NCBI RefSeq assembly: GCF_000295955.2
Contig: NZ_ALXE01000036.1
Coordinates: 80,844 to 144,843, forward strand
From: Pantoea sp. A4
GTDB taxonomy: Bacteria > Pseudomonadota > Gammaproteobacteria > Enterobacterales > Enterobacteriaceae
Direction of reading: 5' to 3'
DNA length: 64,000 bases
Below the pieces are notes generated by a model. The model made no database searches and was not told the DNA's origin. It worked only from the letters and a program-made list of their open reading frames with translations. Each line of letters begins with the position of its first letter. Position 1 is the stretch's first letter. The position numbers and the translations under genes are program-made. Positions 18,671-28,550 of the stretch are shown piece after piece.

Positions 18671-18779
18671 GATAAAATCCTTTTATCCAGAAAAAAGAGA
18701 ACGGTACGGCTCAGGCTGACGGGCGGTTCTTTGTCGTGCCCGCCTTCATGCAGTACAACCATGAAGGCGGGCTGGGCGC

Positions 18780-20060
18780 TTACAGCTGCGCGAAGCAGCG
18801 GCGTGCTGCATCCACGGTGCGTTGAATATCTTCTGCGCTGTGTGCCAGAGACATAAAGCCTGCTTCGAAGGCAGAAGGCGCAAGATAAACGCCTTCTTGC
18901 AGCATCAGATGGAAGAACTTCTTGAAGCGCTCTACGTCACACTGGGTCACGTCCTGGTAGCAGGTCACTTCCGCGGCGGCGGTAAAGAAGATGCCAAACA
19001 TCCCGCCGACATGGTTGATCACCAACGGGATGTTCTCTTCTTTTGCTGCCGCCAGCAAGCCTGCGGCCAACTGGTTAGTCAGCTCGGTCAGCGTCTGATG
19101 CGTGCCCGGTTGGGCAATCTGTGACAGGCAGGCAAAGCCAGCGGCCATCGCGATGGGGTTGCCGGAGAGCGTACCAGCCTGGTAAACCGGGCCGGTAGGT
19201 GCCAGCGCTTCCATCACTTCACGGCGGCCACCGAAAGCCCCCACTGGCATACCGCCACCAATGATTTTGCCAAGGCAGGTCAGGTCAGGCGTGACGCCAT
19301 AGTGTGCCTGTGCGCCGCCGAGGGCGACACGGAAACCGGTCATCACTTCGTCGATAATCAGCAGGGCACCAAACTCGTCACACAGCGCACGCAGGCCCTG
19401 GAGGAAGCCAGGCTGTGGCGGGATGCAGTTCATATTGCCCGCAACGGGTTCAACGATGATACAGGCGACTTCGGTTGGATACTGAGTAAACGCCGCGCGC
19501 ACGCTGTCCAGATCGTTGTAGGTGCAGGTCAGGGTATGACGTGCGAAGTCGGCCGGGACGCCAGGTGAGTTAGGCTGGCCCAGCGTCAGCGCGCCTGAAC
19601 CGGCTTTCACCAGCAGGCAGTCCGCGTGACCGTGATAGCAACCTTCGAACTTGATGATCTTGTCACGGCCAGTGAAGCCACGCGCCAGACGAATGGCGCT
19701 CATGGTGGCTTCAGTACCGGAGTTCACCATGCGCACCATATCCATGCTTGGCACTAACTCGCAGACCAGCTCAGCCATTTTGACTTCCATTTCGGTAGGT
19801 GCACCGAAACTCAGGCCACGCTCAGCGGCTTCAATCACCGCATTGCGAATTTCCGCGTTGTTGTGACCCAGCACCATTGGGCCCCAGGAGCCAACATAAT
19901 CGATATAGGCTTTGCCGTCGGCATCATACAGATAGGCACCGTTGGCACGTTCAATAAACAGGGGAACGCCGCCTACGCCGTTGAAAGCACGCACCGGCGA
20001 GTTTACGCCACCGGGGATCAGACGTTGGGCTGCGGTAAATAAATTTTCTGACTTACTCAT
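18780..20060 (-). CDS. hemL: Glutamate-1-semialdehyde 2,1-aminomutase
   Basis: PLP enzyme that converts glutamate-1-semialdehyde to 5-aminolevulinate, the second dedicated step of haem synthesis by the C5 route. The PLP-binding lysine lies in [17 protein letters not shown] (Lys265 by E. coli numbering). Other motifs: [38 protein letters not shown] 20060 with AGGAG gives 426 residues, identical in length to E. coli. An upstream in-frame start would add 21 unrelated residues. Confidence 0.97.
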   Translation of the reverse strand: MSKSENLFTAAQRLIPGGVNSPVRAFNGVGGVPLFIERANGAYLYDADGKAYIDYVGSWGPMVLGHNNAEIRNAVIEAAERGLSFGAPTEMEVKMAELVCELVPSMDMVRMVNSGTEATMSAIRLARGFTGRDKIIKFEGCYHGHADCLLVKAGSGALTLGQPNSPGVPADFARHTLTCTYNDLDSVRAAFTQYPTEVACIIVEPVAGNMNCIPPQPGFLQGLRALCDEFGALLIIDEVMTGFRVALGGAQAHYGVTPDLTCLGKIIGGGMPVGAFGGRREVMEALAPTGPVYQAGTLSGNPIAMAAGFACLSQIAQPGTHQTLTELTNQLAAGLLAAAKEENIPLVINHVGGMFGIFFTAAAEVTCYQDVTQCDVERFKKFFHLMLQEGVYLAPSAFEAGFMSLAHSAEDIQRTVDAARRCFAQL

Positions 20061-20169
20061 CCTGGACTCCTGCTGTCCTGAGAAATTTCGCGCTATTCTA
20101 CGGGAAGTGGCAGGGCGAGCCAAACCTCTCTGTAATCAGCCCACTGGCACAGAGTGCGAAAGGTGAAAC

Positions 20170-20198
20170 TTGATTGCAACACAGGGCTGACAGATAAT
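20170..20198 (+). promoter_or_regulatory. Candidate sigma-70 promoter of erpA
   Basis: TTGATT (-35), 17-base spacer, GATAAT (-10), ending 48 bases before the erpA ATG. Confidence 0.55.
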
Positions 20199-20246
20199 AA
20201 GGGCATTAAGGTCGTTTTCTGACCTGGGCGTTTACCGGAGTAAAAC

Positions 20247-20594
20247 ATGAGTGATGATGTAGCAGCACTGCCGTTGCAATTTACCGATGCCGCAGCCAAG
20301 AAGGTCAAAAACCTGATTGCTGATGAAGAGAATCCGGCACTGAAACTGCGCGTTTACATTACCGGCGGCGGTTGCAGCGGGTTCCAGTATGGCTTTACTT
20401 TCGACGATCAAATGAACGACGGCGACATGACCATCGAGAAGCAGGGCGTTTCTCTGGTGGTTGACCCAATGAGCCTGCAATATCTGGTTGGTGGTTCCGT
20501 GGATTACACCGAAGGGCTGGAAGGTTCACGCTTTGTTGTCACCAACCCCAACGCCAAAACCACCTGTGGCTGTGGTTCCTCGTTCAGTATCTGA
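20247..20594 (+). CDS. erpA: Iron-sulfur cluster insertion protein ErpA (A-type carrier)
   Basis: A-type carrier that hands Fe-S clusters to target proteins, including those of isoprenoid synthesis (IspG/IspH) in E. coli. The three ligand cysteines are present: Cys43 in GGGCSGF and Cys107 and Cys109 in [11 protein letters not shown]. Length 115 against 114 in E. coli. In E. coli clcA lies between hemL and erpA; here they are simply divergent over 186 bases. Confidence 0.96.
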   Translation: MSDDVAALPLQFTDAAAKKVKNLIADEENPALKLRVYITGGGCSGFQYGFTFDDQMNDGDMTIEKQGVSLVVDPMSLQYLVGGSVDYTEGLEGSRFVVTNPNAKTTCGCGSSFSI

Positions 20595-20599
20595 TGATT

Positions 20600-20619
20600 C
20601 AGGCCGCCTGGGCGGCCTG
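20600..20619. terminator. Hairpin at the erpA 3' end
   Basis: Eight-base stem CAGGCCGC / GCGGCCTG with loop CTGG followed only by TTTA, lying between convergent genes. The U run is weak. Confidence 0.5.
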
Positions 20620-20620
20620 T

Positions 20621-20872
20621 TTACCACTCTACCGTGACTAACCTTTCTGTTATCCGGCTACTTGCATCGCCCGGATAGGCTTCGCTGGTCACGCGGGGCT
20701 GCGCACTAAAGTGCTGCCCGCAATCAATCACCGGTCTCTCAAGCGAGCTGACGGCTTGCACATTACAGCGGGAATAGATCACCAGTTGCACCGCAATTGT
20801 GCCGGTGGTGGTTGCGGCTGGCAGCGTGAAGGCCGTCAGCAGCCCGGTGATCAGGACTAATGTTCTGATCAT
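20621..20872 (-). CDS. Small secreted protein, possible pilin/spore-coat-U-like domain
   Basis: An 83-residue product not recognised by name. Residues 1-20 form a signal peptide (MIRTLVLITGLLTAFTLPAA), so it is probably periplasmic or exported. The mature part has two cysteines (SRCNVQ and VIDCGQ) and ends in a beta strand LVTVEW. The pattern of a GTIAVQLVIYSRCNV strand near the start and a V-rich last strand recalls spore-coat-U or chaperone-usher pilin domains, but it is much shorter; this is a weak analogy. It occupies the position of yadS in E. coli. The ATG at 20872 has a modest AGG site upstream. Confidence 0.6.
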   Translation of the reverse strand: MIRTLVLITGLLTAFTLPAATTTGTIAVQLVIYSRCNVQAVSSLERPVIDCGQHFSAQPRVTSEAYPGDASSRITERLVTVEW

Positions 20873-20984
20873 GATAGGTACCTGGTGTAGTCAAAATGGC
20901 CCATTCGGGCGAAAGCTGAGCGACTACGTACATGCGTAATCGCTTCAGAGTCTTTATCGACAAGTTCTGATCAAACTTTAATCA

Positions 20985-21782
20985 TTATTTTGTTGCTTCA
21001 GGATGCAGTGCGGCACAGAGCTGAGCCGCAGCCATCAGCATACGCGGACCTGGACGACTGAGCCAGTCGTCATTGATTGCAATCACGGGAACCCTGAGCT
21101 GCGGCTGCCAGAATTGCGCCACGTTTTTGGCTTGTTGTTCGCTGCCGCCAATGATAATCGCCTGCGGATGACGCATCAGTACCTGCTCGCGGCTGACTTG
21201 CGGCCAGCTCACGCGGCTGTCGGCAAACACGTTTTTACCGGCACACAGCTGAATGATGTTGTTTTGCAGCGTGTCTTTGGCGGCGGTAAACAGGGGCTGC
21301 ATACCAAACTGCAAAAACACCGGCACTGCGGGGAGATGGCTATAGCGCTGGCGTAGCTGAATTTCCTGCTGGCGTAGCTGTTGCGCCTGCTCGTTTGCTT
21401 GCCCGGGATGGGGACTCCACCTGGCGAGCTTAGTCAGTGCGGCGATCATATCGCTAATACTGCCAGGATCGATCCATTCAACATCAATGCCCGTGCGCTG
21501 TAGCAGATCTAGCTGTCGGGTGGGATTCCCGCCGCGCCATGCCAGCACCACATCGGGTTTAAGTTGCAGAATGCGTTCAAGGTTAATACCTTGCCAGTTC
21601 GCCACCTGTTCGATATTTTTCGCCGCGGGCGGATAGTCTGACCAGGCGCTGACCGCAACCGGGGTGATACCTGCACTGAAAGCGAGTTCGGTGAGGTGAG
21701 GGGCAAGGGTAATCACCCTTGGTGCGGCAAACAGGCTGCCGCTCAGGAGCAGCAGCCAGCACAGCCAAAGGGATTTAGCCAC
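20985..21782 (-). CDS. btuF: Vitamin B12-binding periplasmic protein
   Basis: Binds cobalamin in the periplasm for the BtuCD importer (not in the window, as in E. coli, where btuCD lie elsewhere). Signal peptide at about 1-19 ending SLFAA, then [18 protein letters not shown] and the family segment [20 protein letters not shown]. The start is GTG 21782, overlapping the mtnN stop by eight bases, giving MAKSLW as in E. coli; 265 residues against 266. Confidence 0.94.
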   Translation of the reverse strand: MAKSLWLCWLLLLSGSLFAAPRVITLAPHLTELAFSAGITPVAVSAWSDYPPAAKNIEQVANWQGINLERILQLKPDVVLAWRGGNPTRQLDLLQRTGIDVEWIDPGSISDMIAALTKLARWSPHPGQANEQAQQLRQQEIQLRQRYSHLPAVPVFLQFGMQPLFTAAKDTLQNNIIQLCAGKNVFADSRVSWPQVSREQVLMRHPQAIIIGGSEQQAKNVAQFWQPQLRVPVIAINDDWLSRPGPRMLMAAAQLCAALHPEATK

Positions 21783-22473
21783 GCGTGAGGTGAGTCAGCA
21801 GGTTTTCCACCATCAGTGAAGACTGAGCGGCAGCCACGCTGAGGAACTCATCAAAGCTGAGGTGCGATTCCTGATCGGCAACGTCAGAGATGGCGCGTAC
21901 CACCACAAATGGCACACCGAACTGATGGCACACGTGACCAATCGCAGTGGCTTCCATTTCCACGGCAACGGCCTGTGGGAAGGTCTTACGGATACGGGCC
22001 AGCGGCTCGGCACCGTTGATAAACGCATCACCACTGACTACCAGACCACGTACGGCATTCAGATTCAGCTGTTGAATCACCTCTTCAGCCGCTTCAATCA
22101 ACGCTTTGTCAGCCACAAACGCTGCCGGGCAACCTGCCATCTGGCCGGGTTCATAACCGAAAGCGGTGACATCGGCATCGTGATAACGCACTTCATCAGA
22201 GACGACGATATCGCCAACTTTCAGATTGCTCGCCAGACCACCCGCCGAACCGGTATTGATAACCACATCTGGCTTGCACAGTTGCAGCAGCAGGGTGGTG
22301 CCTAGCGCCGCAGAGGTCTTGCCAATACCTGATTTCAGCAGTGCAACCTCAACGCCGTTCAGTGTACCGGTATAGATTTCAGCGCCAGCCAGCTTATGGG
22401 TTTCACGGTTGTCGATTTTGTCACGCAGCAGAGTAACTTCCTGCTCCATCGCGCCAATGATGCCTACTTTCAT
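21775..22473 (-). CDS. mtnN: 5'-methylthioadenosine/S-adenosylhomocysteine nucleosidase
   Basis: Cleaves methylthioadenosine, S-adenosylhomocysteine and 5'-deoxyadenosine, removing inhibitors of SAM-dependent enzymes and making the precursor of autoinducer-2. Motifs: [13 protein letters not shown] (general acid Glu12 region), [13 protein letters not shown], and [14 protein letters not shown]; the catalytic Asp is in [11 protein letters not shown] 22473 gives 232 residues, the E. coli length. It overlaps btuF. Confidence 0.97.
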   Translation of the reverse strand: MKVGIIGAMEQEVTLLRDKIDNRETHKLAGAEIYTGTLNGVEVALLKSGIGKTSAALGTTLLLQLCKPDVVINTGSAGGLASNLKVGDIVVSDEVRYHDADVTAFGYEPGQMAGCPAAFVADKALIEAAEEVIQQLNLNAVRGLVVSGDAFINGAEPLARIRKTFPQAVAVEMEATAIGHVCHQFGVPFVVVRAISDVADQESHLSFDEFLSVAAAQSSLMVENLLTHLTRG

Positions 22474-22571
22474 AGAGAGTCTCGCTAATGTGGTGGATGT
22501 GAAGATAAAAAGTGAGGCATAGTCTAGCATGGCTCCAGCGGGATGAATTCAGCAAAATACCGGAGGGAACA

Positions 22572-24065
22572 ATGGGAACGATTAATTTCAGGGAGAGAAT
22601 CTGTTTTACCCGTCCTTATAATAATGGTGAAGATGTCCCGGTGGGGGAATATGCCATTAGCCGCCATTTCGAAAGCGATCGCGGGCGGATCATCAACTCA
22701 GCGGCCATTCGCCGCCTGCAACAGAAAACCCAGGTCTTTCCACTGGAGCGTAACGCGGCGGTGCGCTCGCGCCTGACGCATTCACTGGAAGTACAGCAAA
22801 CCGGGCGCTACATCGCACGGGAAATTTTGCAGGCTTTGCGCAGCAGCGAAGGGTTAGCCCAGTACGGTCTGGAAGAGATGGCCGGGGCGTTTGAAAGTCT
22901 GGTTGAGATGGCCTGTCTGATGCACGACGTTGGCAATCCGCCTTTTGGGCATTTTGGTGAAGCGGCCATTAATGAATGGTTCAAGGAACATCTTCCGCAA
23001 CTGCTTCCCACGCCGCAGCAGGCGGAGGTAAAGAACCCGCAGCAGCAGGCCGATTTTGACCGGCTAAATGCAATGATTCGTCAAGATTTGTGTAACTTCG
23101 AAGGCAACGCGCAGGCGATTCGCATCGTGCATTCGCTCCTTCAGCTGAATCTGAGCTATTCGCAGGTTGCCTGTGTGTTGAAGTATACCGCGCCGGCCTG
23201 GTGGCAGGGTGAGAAGCCAGCAGCGTTTAGCGTGTTGATGAAGAAGCCCGGCTTTTATTTGTCAGAACGTGAATATATTGCTGAATTACGCGCGGCAACC
23301 CAGTTGGAGGAGCATCATCGTTTTCCCCTGACCTATATTATGGAAGCCGCCGACGATATTTCATATTGCATTGCCGATCTGGATGACGCGATTGAGAAAG
23401 AGATTTTTGATGTCGAGACGCTTTATCGTTACCTCACGGAAAACTGGGGGGAGATAAAACCCGGCGATGTTTTCAGCCGGACGATTGGGCAGGCATGGCA
23501 GGAAGCTAAAACAAAAAATCGCCGTAGCACAAACGATCAGTTTTTTATGTCGCTGCGTGTCAACGTGCAATCGTTATTAGTGAGTTATGCCGTTAAGCGT
23601 TTTATCGACAATCTACCTGCTATTTTCAACGGCGACTTTAATCATGCGTTATTAGAAGATGAAGGTGAAGAGGGGCGTTTACTGCAATTATTTAAAACGG
23701 TGGCGCGTCGGCACGTATTTAACCATTCGGAAGTGGAGCAGTTGGAGCTACAGGGCTATCGCGTGATTCGGGGGCTGCTGGAGATTTACCAGCCGCTGAT
23801 GAAACTCAGCAGCCAACAGTTTCAGCAGTTAATGGCAGAGGATTATCTCGCTAAGCATCCCATTGAGACGCGTCTGTTTCATAAGCTCTCGGGTAAGCAT
23901 CGGCGGGCTTATCAGGCTAAAATGGAAACACTGGCCACCCTTCCGGTTTATCAGTATCTGCTGTGGGAGCGTTATTATCGCTTCAGGTTGATTCAGGATT
24001 ACATTAGCGGGATGACCGATTTGTATGCCTGGGATGAGTACCGGCGTTTAATGGCAGTGGAATAG
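22572..24065 (+). CDS. dgt: dGTP triphosphohydrolase
   Basis: Hydrolyses dGTP to deoxyguanosine and triphosphate. HD-domain metal motifs are visible: [10 protein letters not shown], then [16 protein letters not shown], and [10 protein letters not shown] further on. ATG 22572 with GGAGGG upstream gives 497 residues (E. coli 505). It begins 98 bases from mtnN on the opposite strand. Confidence 0.96.
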   Translation: MGTINFRERICFTRPYNNGEDVPVGEYAISRHFESDRGRIINSAAIRRLQQKTQVFPLERNAAVRSRLTHSLEVQQTGRYIAREILQALRSSEGLAQYGLEEMAGAFESLVEMACLMHDVGNPPFGHFGEAAINEWFKEHLPQLLPTPQQAEVKNPQQQADFDRLNAMIRQDLCNFEGNAQAIRIVHSLLQLNLSYSQVACVLKYTAPAWWQGEKPAAFSVLMKKPGFYLSEREYIAELRAATQLEEHHRFPLTYIMEAADDISYCIADLDDAIEKEIFDVETLYRYLTENWGEIKPGDVFSRTIGQAWQEAKTKNRRSTNDQFFMSLRVNVQSLLVSYAVKRFIDNLPAIFNGDFNHALLEDEGEEGRLLQLFKTVARRHVFNHSEVEQLELQGYRVIRGLLEIYQPLMKLSSQQFQQLMAEDYLAKHPIETRLFHKLSGKHRRAYQAKMETLATLPVYQYLLWERYYRFRLIQDYISGMTDLYAWDEYRRLMAVE

Positions 24066-24120
24066 TCTGAGTTTTGTAAAGATGCGGCATAAATTTTTAC
24101 CTTTGACCAAAACTTTCTCA

Positions 24121-24149
24121 GGAACTTCACGGTAAAACGTAAATCTCAA
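24121..24149 (+). promoter_or_regulatory. Candidate sigma-E promoter of degP
   Basis: GGAACTT at 24121-24127, 16-base spacer, TCTCAA at 24144-24149, 52 bases before degP. It fits the sigma-E pattern GGAACTT-N15/16-TC..A and sits where the known E. coli degP sigma-E promoter lies. Confidence 0.65.
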
Positions 24150-24201
24150 CCTGAGACCGCAGCAATGGTCTGGACGTTATATTCAGAAGAGACAAAGACA
24201 A

Positions 24202-25641
24202 ATGAAAAAAAGCACATTAATGTTGAGTGCGCTGGCGCTGAGTCTTGGCATGGCGCTGACTCCGGTTACGGTTTTTGCCGCTGAGAGTGCCTCTTCCTCC
24301 AGCCAACAGCTGCCAAGCCTGGCCCCGATGCTGGAAAAAGTGATGCCTTCGGTGGTGAGTATCAGTGTTGAAGGCAGCACCACGGTGAAAACGCCGCGTT
24401 TGCCACAGCAGTTCCAGCAATTCTTTGGCGATAACTCGCCGCTGTGCCAGGACGGTTCTCCGTTCCAGAGCTCTCCGGTCTGCCAGCAGGGCGGTGCCGG
24501 TGGCGGTGACGGCGGTTCCAACACCCAGCAGGAAAAATTCCGCGCGCTGGGCTCTGGCGTGGTGATTAATGCCGATAAGGGCTATGTGGTTACCAATAAC
24601 CACGTGGTAGAAAATGCCACCAAAATTCAGGTGCAGCTGAGCGATGGCCGTCGTTACGATGCCAAAGTGATCGGCAAAGATCCGCTGTCTGACATTGCGC
24701 TGATCCAACTGAAAGATGCGAAAAACCTGACTGCCATTAAAGTGGCCGACTCCGATAATCTGCGCGTGGGTGACTATACCGTCGCCATCGGTAACCCGTA
24801 TGGCCTGGGTGAAACCGTGACTTCCGGTATCGTGTCGGCGCTGGGTCGTAGTGGTTTGAATGTTGAAAATTACGAGAACTTTATCCAGACCGATGCCGCG
24901 ATCAACCGGGGTAACTCAGGGGGCGCGCTGGTCAACCTCAACGGTGAGCTGATTGGTATTAATACCGCGATTCTGGCACCAGACGGCGGCAATATCGGTA
25001 TCGGCTTTGCTATCCCGAGTAACATGGTGAAAAACCTGTCAGCGCAGATGGTCGAATACGGCCAGGTGAAACGCGGTGAACTGGGCATTATGGGCACTGA
25101 GTTGAACTCTGAGCTGGCAAAAGCGATGAACGTTGATGCGCAGCGCGGTGCGTTTGTCAGCCAGGTGCTGCCGAACTCTGCGGCGGCGAAAGCCGGTATC
25201 AAAGCCGGGGACGTGGTGGTTTCACTCAATAATCGTCCTCTGAGCAGCTTTGCTGCCCTGCGTGCTGAAGTGGGTTCATTGCCAGTGGGCACCAAGCTGG
25301 AACTGGGTCTGCTGCGTGATGGCAAACCGGTGCAAGTGACCGTTGAGCTGCAACAGAGCACCGCAGACAAAGTACAGTCTGCCAATATTTATACCGGCAT
25401 TGAAGGCGCAGAGCTGAGCAACAGCAGCACTGCTGGCCAGAAAGGCGTTCAGGTCGACAGCGTTAAACCGGGCACCGCCGCTGCACGCATCGGTCTGAAG
25501 AAAGGTGATGTGATTGTCGGTGTTAACCAGCAGTCCATCGCTAACCTCGGCGAACTGCGTAAAATCCTCGACGCTAAGCCATCGGTACTGGCGCTGAACA
25601 TTAAGCGCGCCGATAGCAATCTTTACCTGCTGATGCAGTAA
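24202..25641 (+). CDS. degP: Periplasmic serine protease/chaperone DegP (HtrA)
   Basis: Degrades or refolds misfolded envelope proteins. Signal peptide at 1-26 ending VFA. The trypsin-like domain holds the triad His134 (VTNNHVVEN), Asp164 (SDIALIQ) and Ser239 (NRGNSGGALVN). Two cysteines in the regulatory LA loop (CQDGSPFQSSPVC) are kept, then two PDZ domains follow (about 280-375 and 385-475). The sigma-E-like promoter upstream predicts induction by envelope stress; sigma-E is released after RseP, also encoded here, cuts RseA. Confidence 0.97.
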   Translation: MKKSTLMLSALALSLGMALTPVTVFAAESASSSSQQLPSLAPMLEKVMPSVVSISVEGSTTVKTPRLPQQFQQFFGDNSPLCQDGSPFQSSPVCQQGGAGGGDGGSNTQQEKFRALGSGVVINADKGYVVTNNHVVENATKIQVQLSDGRRYDAKVIGKDPLSDIALIQLKDAKNLTAIKVADSDNLRVGDYTVAIGNPYGLGETVTSGIVSALGRSGLNVENYENFIQTDAAINRGNSGGALVNLNGELIGINTAILAPDGGNIGIGFAIPSNMVKNLSAQMVEYGQVKRGELGIMGTELNSELAKAMNVDAQRGAFVSQVLPNSAAAKAGIKAGDVVVSLNNRPLSSFAALRAEVGSLPVGTKLELGLLRDGKPVQVTVELQQSTADKVQSANIYTGIEGAELSNSSTAGQKGVQVDSVKPGTAAARIGLKKGDVIVGVNQQSIANLGELRKILDAKPSVLALNIKRADSNLYLLMQ

Positions 25642-25659
25642 TTTCCCTTTAGCGTACTC

Positions 25660-25685
25660 AAGGCGAACTCCGGTTCGCCTTTTTT
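25660..25685 (+). terminator. Rho-independent terminator of degP
   Basis: Nine-base stem AAGGCGAAC / GTTCGCCTT, loop TCCG, followed by a T run. Confidence 0.88.
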
Positions 25686-25710
25686 CTGTCATACTTAACC
25701 CCGTAAAGAG

Positions 25711-25726
25711 TGTGACCTTTGCCACA
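25711..25726. promoter_or_regulatory. Candidate CRP site upstream of cdaR
   Basis: TGTGA-N6-CCACA, one base off the CRP consensus half-sites TGTGA-N6-TCACA, about 100 bases before cdaR. Confidence 0.4.
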
Positions 25727-25823
25727 TATCCCGCATAAACTTTGAGGTTAAACGCAGCCGCGTTATGCCAGGGTTTTTGTGGGCGCGTATGCTTTGTGTT
25801 TGCTGTTTTTTCGGGAGTGAGAA

Positions 25824-26969
25824 ATGGCTCGCTATCACCTGGATGCTCGTCTGGCTCAGGATATTATTGCCCGTACCGTCAGGGTTATTGATTGTGAAGT
25901 ACTGGTTGTGGATGTCAGAGGCCGGATCATTGGCAGTAGCGACCGCGAGCAGATTGGGGAATTACATGAAGGCGCGCTACGTTTGCTGGCGCAGAGTCAT
26001 CTCCCTTCCCATGAGTCCGATGCGGCTTTTTTTACTCAACAGTCCGAAGTTTGTCTGCCACTGCATCTCGACAGCGAACTGGCTGGCGTGATTGTCCTAC
26101 GCGGTGAGTCTGGTTCTTTGCGCCAGTACGCTGAGCTGGTGGCCATGACGGCCGAAATGATGCTGGTGCAGGCACATCGCCTGAATGCGCAGCAGCAAGA
26201 GAGTCGACAGCGCGAAGAGTTAGTGCTGAGCCTGATTCATCACGATCAGCTAGCGCCTTCGTTGCTGGTCTGGGCCGATTTACTCGGTATTGACCCCTGG
26301 TTGCCGCGCGTGGCGATTGTGATTGAAGTGGAGAGTGACGTGCAGGATGCCGATGCTGTGTTATCGGCATTGCAACAGTTGCAGCACCTCCCGCATTCAC
26401 TCGAAGCCGGGGATTTGAGCACGCTGGTCTCGTTGACTGAGCTGGTGGTGCTGCGGCCTGCACTCAACAGCGCGGGCGAGTTTGATGCGGATAGCCATCG
26501 CCAGCGGATTGAGCACTGGCAAAGCCTGTTGCAGGATCAATCTCCGCTGCGTGTCCGCTTCGCGTTGGGGAACTATTTCACGGGTGCTGGCAGCGTTGCG
26601 CGCTCCTGGCGCACCGCGCGTACCACTTTGCGAGTGGGTAAGCAGCGTCAGCCCGAGGCGCATGGTTTCTTCTATCAGGATTTAGTCCTACCCGTGTTGC
26701 TGGATAATTTACGGGGTGGCTGGCAGGCCAACGAGCTGGCACGGCCACTCTCTCGTCTGAAAGAACTCGACAGCAACGGGCTGTTGCGCCGCACGCTGAT
26801 TACCTGGTTTCGCTTTAACGTACAGCCTAGCGCGACTGCGCGTGCGTTATCTATCCATCGTAATACGCTGGAGTACCGGCTTAATCGGGTATCGGAGCTG
26901 ACCGGTCTGGATCTGACCGATTTTGATGATCGCCTGTTGCTGTATGTGGCGCTGCAACTGGATGAGTAA
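25824..26969 (+). CDS. cdaR: Sugar-diacid utilisation regulator CdaR
   Basis: Activator of genes for galactarate, glucarate and glycerate use in E. coli. The N-terminal diacid-recognition domain carries [18 protein letters not shown]; the middle is GGDEF-like ([20 protein letters not shown]); the C-terminal helix-turn-helix is in [20 protein letters not shown]. Length 381 (E. coli 385). The start has GGAGTGAG ahead. None of its expected target operons lie in the window. Confidence 0.93.
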   Translation: MARYHLDARLAQDIIARTVRVIDCEVLVVDVRGRIIGSSDREQIGELHEGALRLLAQSHLPSHESDAAFFTQQSEVCLPLHLDSELAGVIVLRGESGSLRQYAELVAMTAEMMLVQAHRLNAQQQESRQREELVLSLIHHDQLAPSLLVWADLLGIDPWLPRVAIVIEVESDVQDADAVLSALQQLQHLPHSLEAGDLSTLVSLTELVVLRPALNSAGEFDADSHRQRIEHWQSLLQDQSPLRVRFALGNYFTGAGSVARSWRTARTTLRVGKQRQPEAHGFFYQDLVLPVLLDNLRGGWQANELARPLSRLKELDSNGLLRRTLITWFRFNVQPSATARALSIHRNTLEYRLNRVSELTGLDLTDFDDRLLLYVALQLDE

Positions 26970-26973
26970 TATC

Positions 26974-27017
26974 CCGTGCGGCTTGTTTGACAGAGGGCGA
27001 TCAAACAAGCCGCACGG
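26974..27017. terminator. 17-base perfect inverted repeat between convergent cdaR and yaeH
   Basis: Arms CCGTGCGGCTTGTTTGA and its exact complement around a ten-base loop. No T run on either side, so its termination activity is inferred from position only. Confidence 0.55.
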
Positions 27018-27056
27018 CAATAAGCGGGGATGGCGGGGCGCACATCCCTGGCAAGA

Positions 27057-27449
27057 TTAACGGCCGTTACGCGTCAGCTGTTCCAGATCGGATTCGATTT
27101 CGGCGATCTTGTTCGCGACAACGCTTTCGAGGTGATGCAGATCGGCGAGGATCTTACGTTTCAGATCCACTTCAACCTGATCGCGCTGGCACAGCTGATC
27201 CAGCTCATCGATGATGTAACGCAGATTCGGGCTGATCTCCTGCACTTCTTTGTAGCCCTGGTTGGCGTGATCGGACACCACGGTTTTGCGCTGGCGTGGG
27301 TATTTGAATTTTACGCTTTTGGCAAAAAACTCGCCTTTGTCTTTGCGGAAGTAGATTTTCAGGATGTCGTTATTGGCTTCCTGACGCAGGCTATAGCGGT
27401 CGATATCATCCGGATTGGTGATGCCGAGACTCTTCAGATTGTCATACAT
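27057..27449 (-). CDS. yaeH: Conserved protein YaeH (UPF0325)
   Basis: A 130-residue cytosolic protein, nearly identical to E. coli YaeH through [24 protein letters not shown] and [11 protein letters not shown]. No biochemical function is established for the family. It is highly charged with a predicted helical C-terminal half ([19 protein letters not shown]). It stands alone, convergent with cdaR and 218 bases from dapD. Confidence 0.93.
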   Translation of the reverse strand: MYDNLKSLGITNPDDIDRYSLRQEANNDILKIYFRKDKGEFFAKSVKFKYPRQRKTVVSDHANQGYKEVQEISPNLRYIIDELDQLCQRDQVEVDLKRKILADLHHLESVVANKIAEIESDLEQLTRNGR

Positions 27450-27667
27450 AATTTCATTCCATCATCATTGAGAGGCGCGCAATTGCACTCTGCTACCCAA
27501 TAACTGTAGCTCTAAATTTCACAATGACAGCGCGCGGGGAGTTAGCTGGCGCGGATTATGACCTGGATAAAAAACAAACGCAGCAGTTAATTTGCGCAGC
27601 GAAGCAGGTTGGCGGGATATTCACGTAAAGAAAAGATGACGGGTTGTAAACAACCCGTCGGAGAGGC

Positions 27668-28492
27668 TTAGTCGATGGTGCGCAGCAGTTCGTTGATACC
27701 GGTTTTCGCGAGGGTTTTCGCGTCAACTTTCTTCACGATCACGGCACAGTACAGGCTGTAGCTGCCATCTTTAGAAGGCAGGTTACCTGAAACCACCACG
27801 GAGCCAGCAGGTACGCGGCCGTAGTGAACTTCGCCAGTTTCACGGTCAAAGATTTTGGTGCTCTGGCCGATGTAAACGCCCATTGAGATCACAGAACCTT
27901 CTTCAACGATGACACCTTCAACGATCTCTGAACGTGCACCGATGAAGCAGTTATCTTCGATGATGGTTGGGTTAGCCTGCAGTGGCTCCAGTACGCCGCC
28001 GATGCCAACGCCGCCAGACAGGTGAACGTTTTTACCAATCTGAGCACATGAACCTACTGTCGCCCAGGTATCAACCATGGTGCCTTCATCAACGTAGGCG
28101 CCGATGTTGACGTAAGAAGGCATCAGTACGGTGTTACGTGCAATAAATGCACCCTGACGAACCGCTGCCGGTGGCACCACGCGGAAGCCAGCTTCTTTGA
28201 AGCGAGCATCATCCCAGCCAGCGAATTTCATTGGAACTTTGTCGTAGAAACGCGTTTCTGCGCCTTCCATGACCTGATTGTCATTGATGCGGAAAGAGAG
28301 CAGCACGGCTTTCTTCAGCCACTGATGCGTTACCCACTGGCCGTCGATCTTTTCAGAGACGCGCAGTGCACCACTGTCCAGCAGGGCAATAACCTGGTTA
28401 ATGGCTTCACGCGTAACGGTATCAACGCTGGTTGGCGTGATATCGGCACGGCGCTCGAAGGCAGTTTCAATAACGCTCTGTAACTGTTGCAT
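27668..28492 (-). CDS. dapD: Tetrahydrodipicolinate N-succinyltransferase
   Basis: Succinyl-CoA-dependent step of the lysine and diaminopimelate route, needed for peptidoglycan cross-links. A left-handed beta-helix of hexapeptide repeats fills the C-terminal half (for example [20 protein letters not shown] and [11 protein letters not shown]). Length 274 equals E. coli DapD. It lies downstream of glnD on the same strand, 58 bases apart. Confidence 0.97.
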   Translation of the reverse strand: MQQLQSVIETAFERRADITPTSVDTVTREAINQVIALLDSGALRVSEKIDGQWVTHQWLKKAVLLSFRINDNQVMEGAETRFYDKVPMKFAGWDDARFKEAGFRVVPPAAVRQGAFIARNTVLMPSYVNIGAYVDEGTMVDTWATVGSCAQIGKNVHLSGGVGIGGVLEPLQANPTIIEDNCFIGARSEIVEGVIVEEGSVISMGVYIGQSTKIFDRETGEVHYGRVPAGSVVVSGNLPSKDGSYSLYCAVIVKKVDAKTLAKTGINELLRTID

Positions 28493-28550
28493 AATTATTT
28501 CCTGAGTCTGTCTTAGCGAATGTCCGGCCTGTACCGGACGTGAATCTCGA

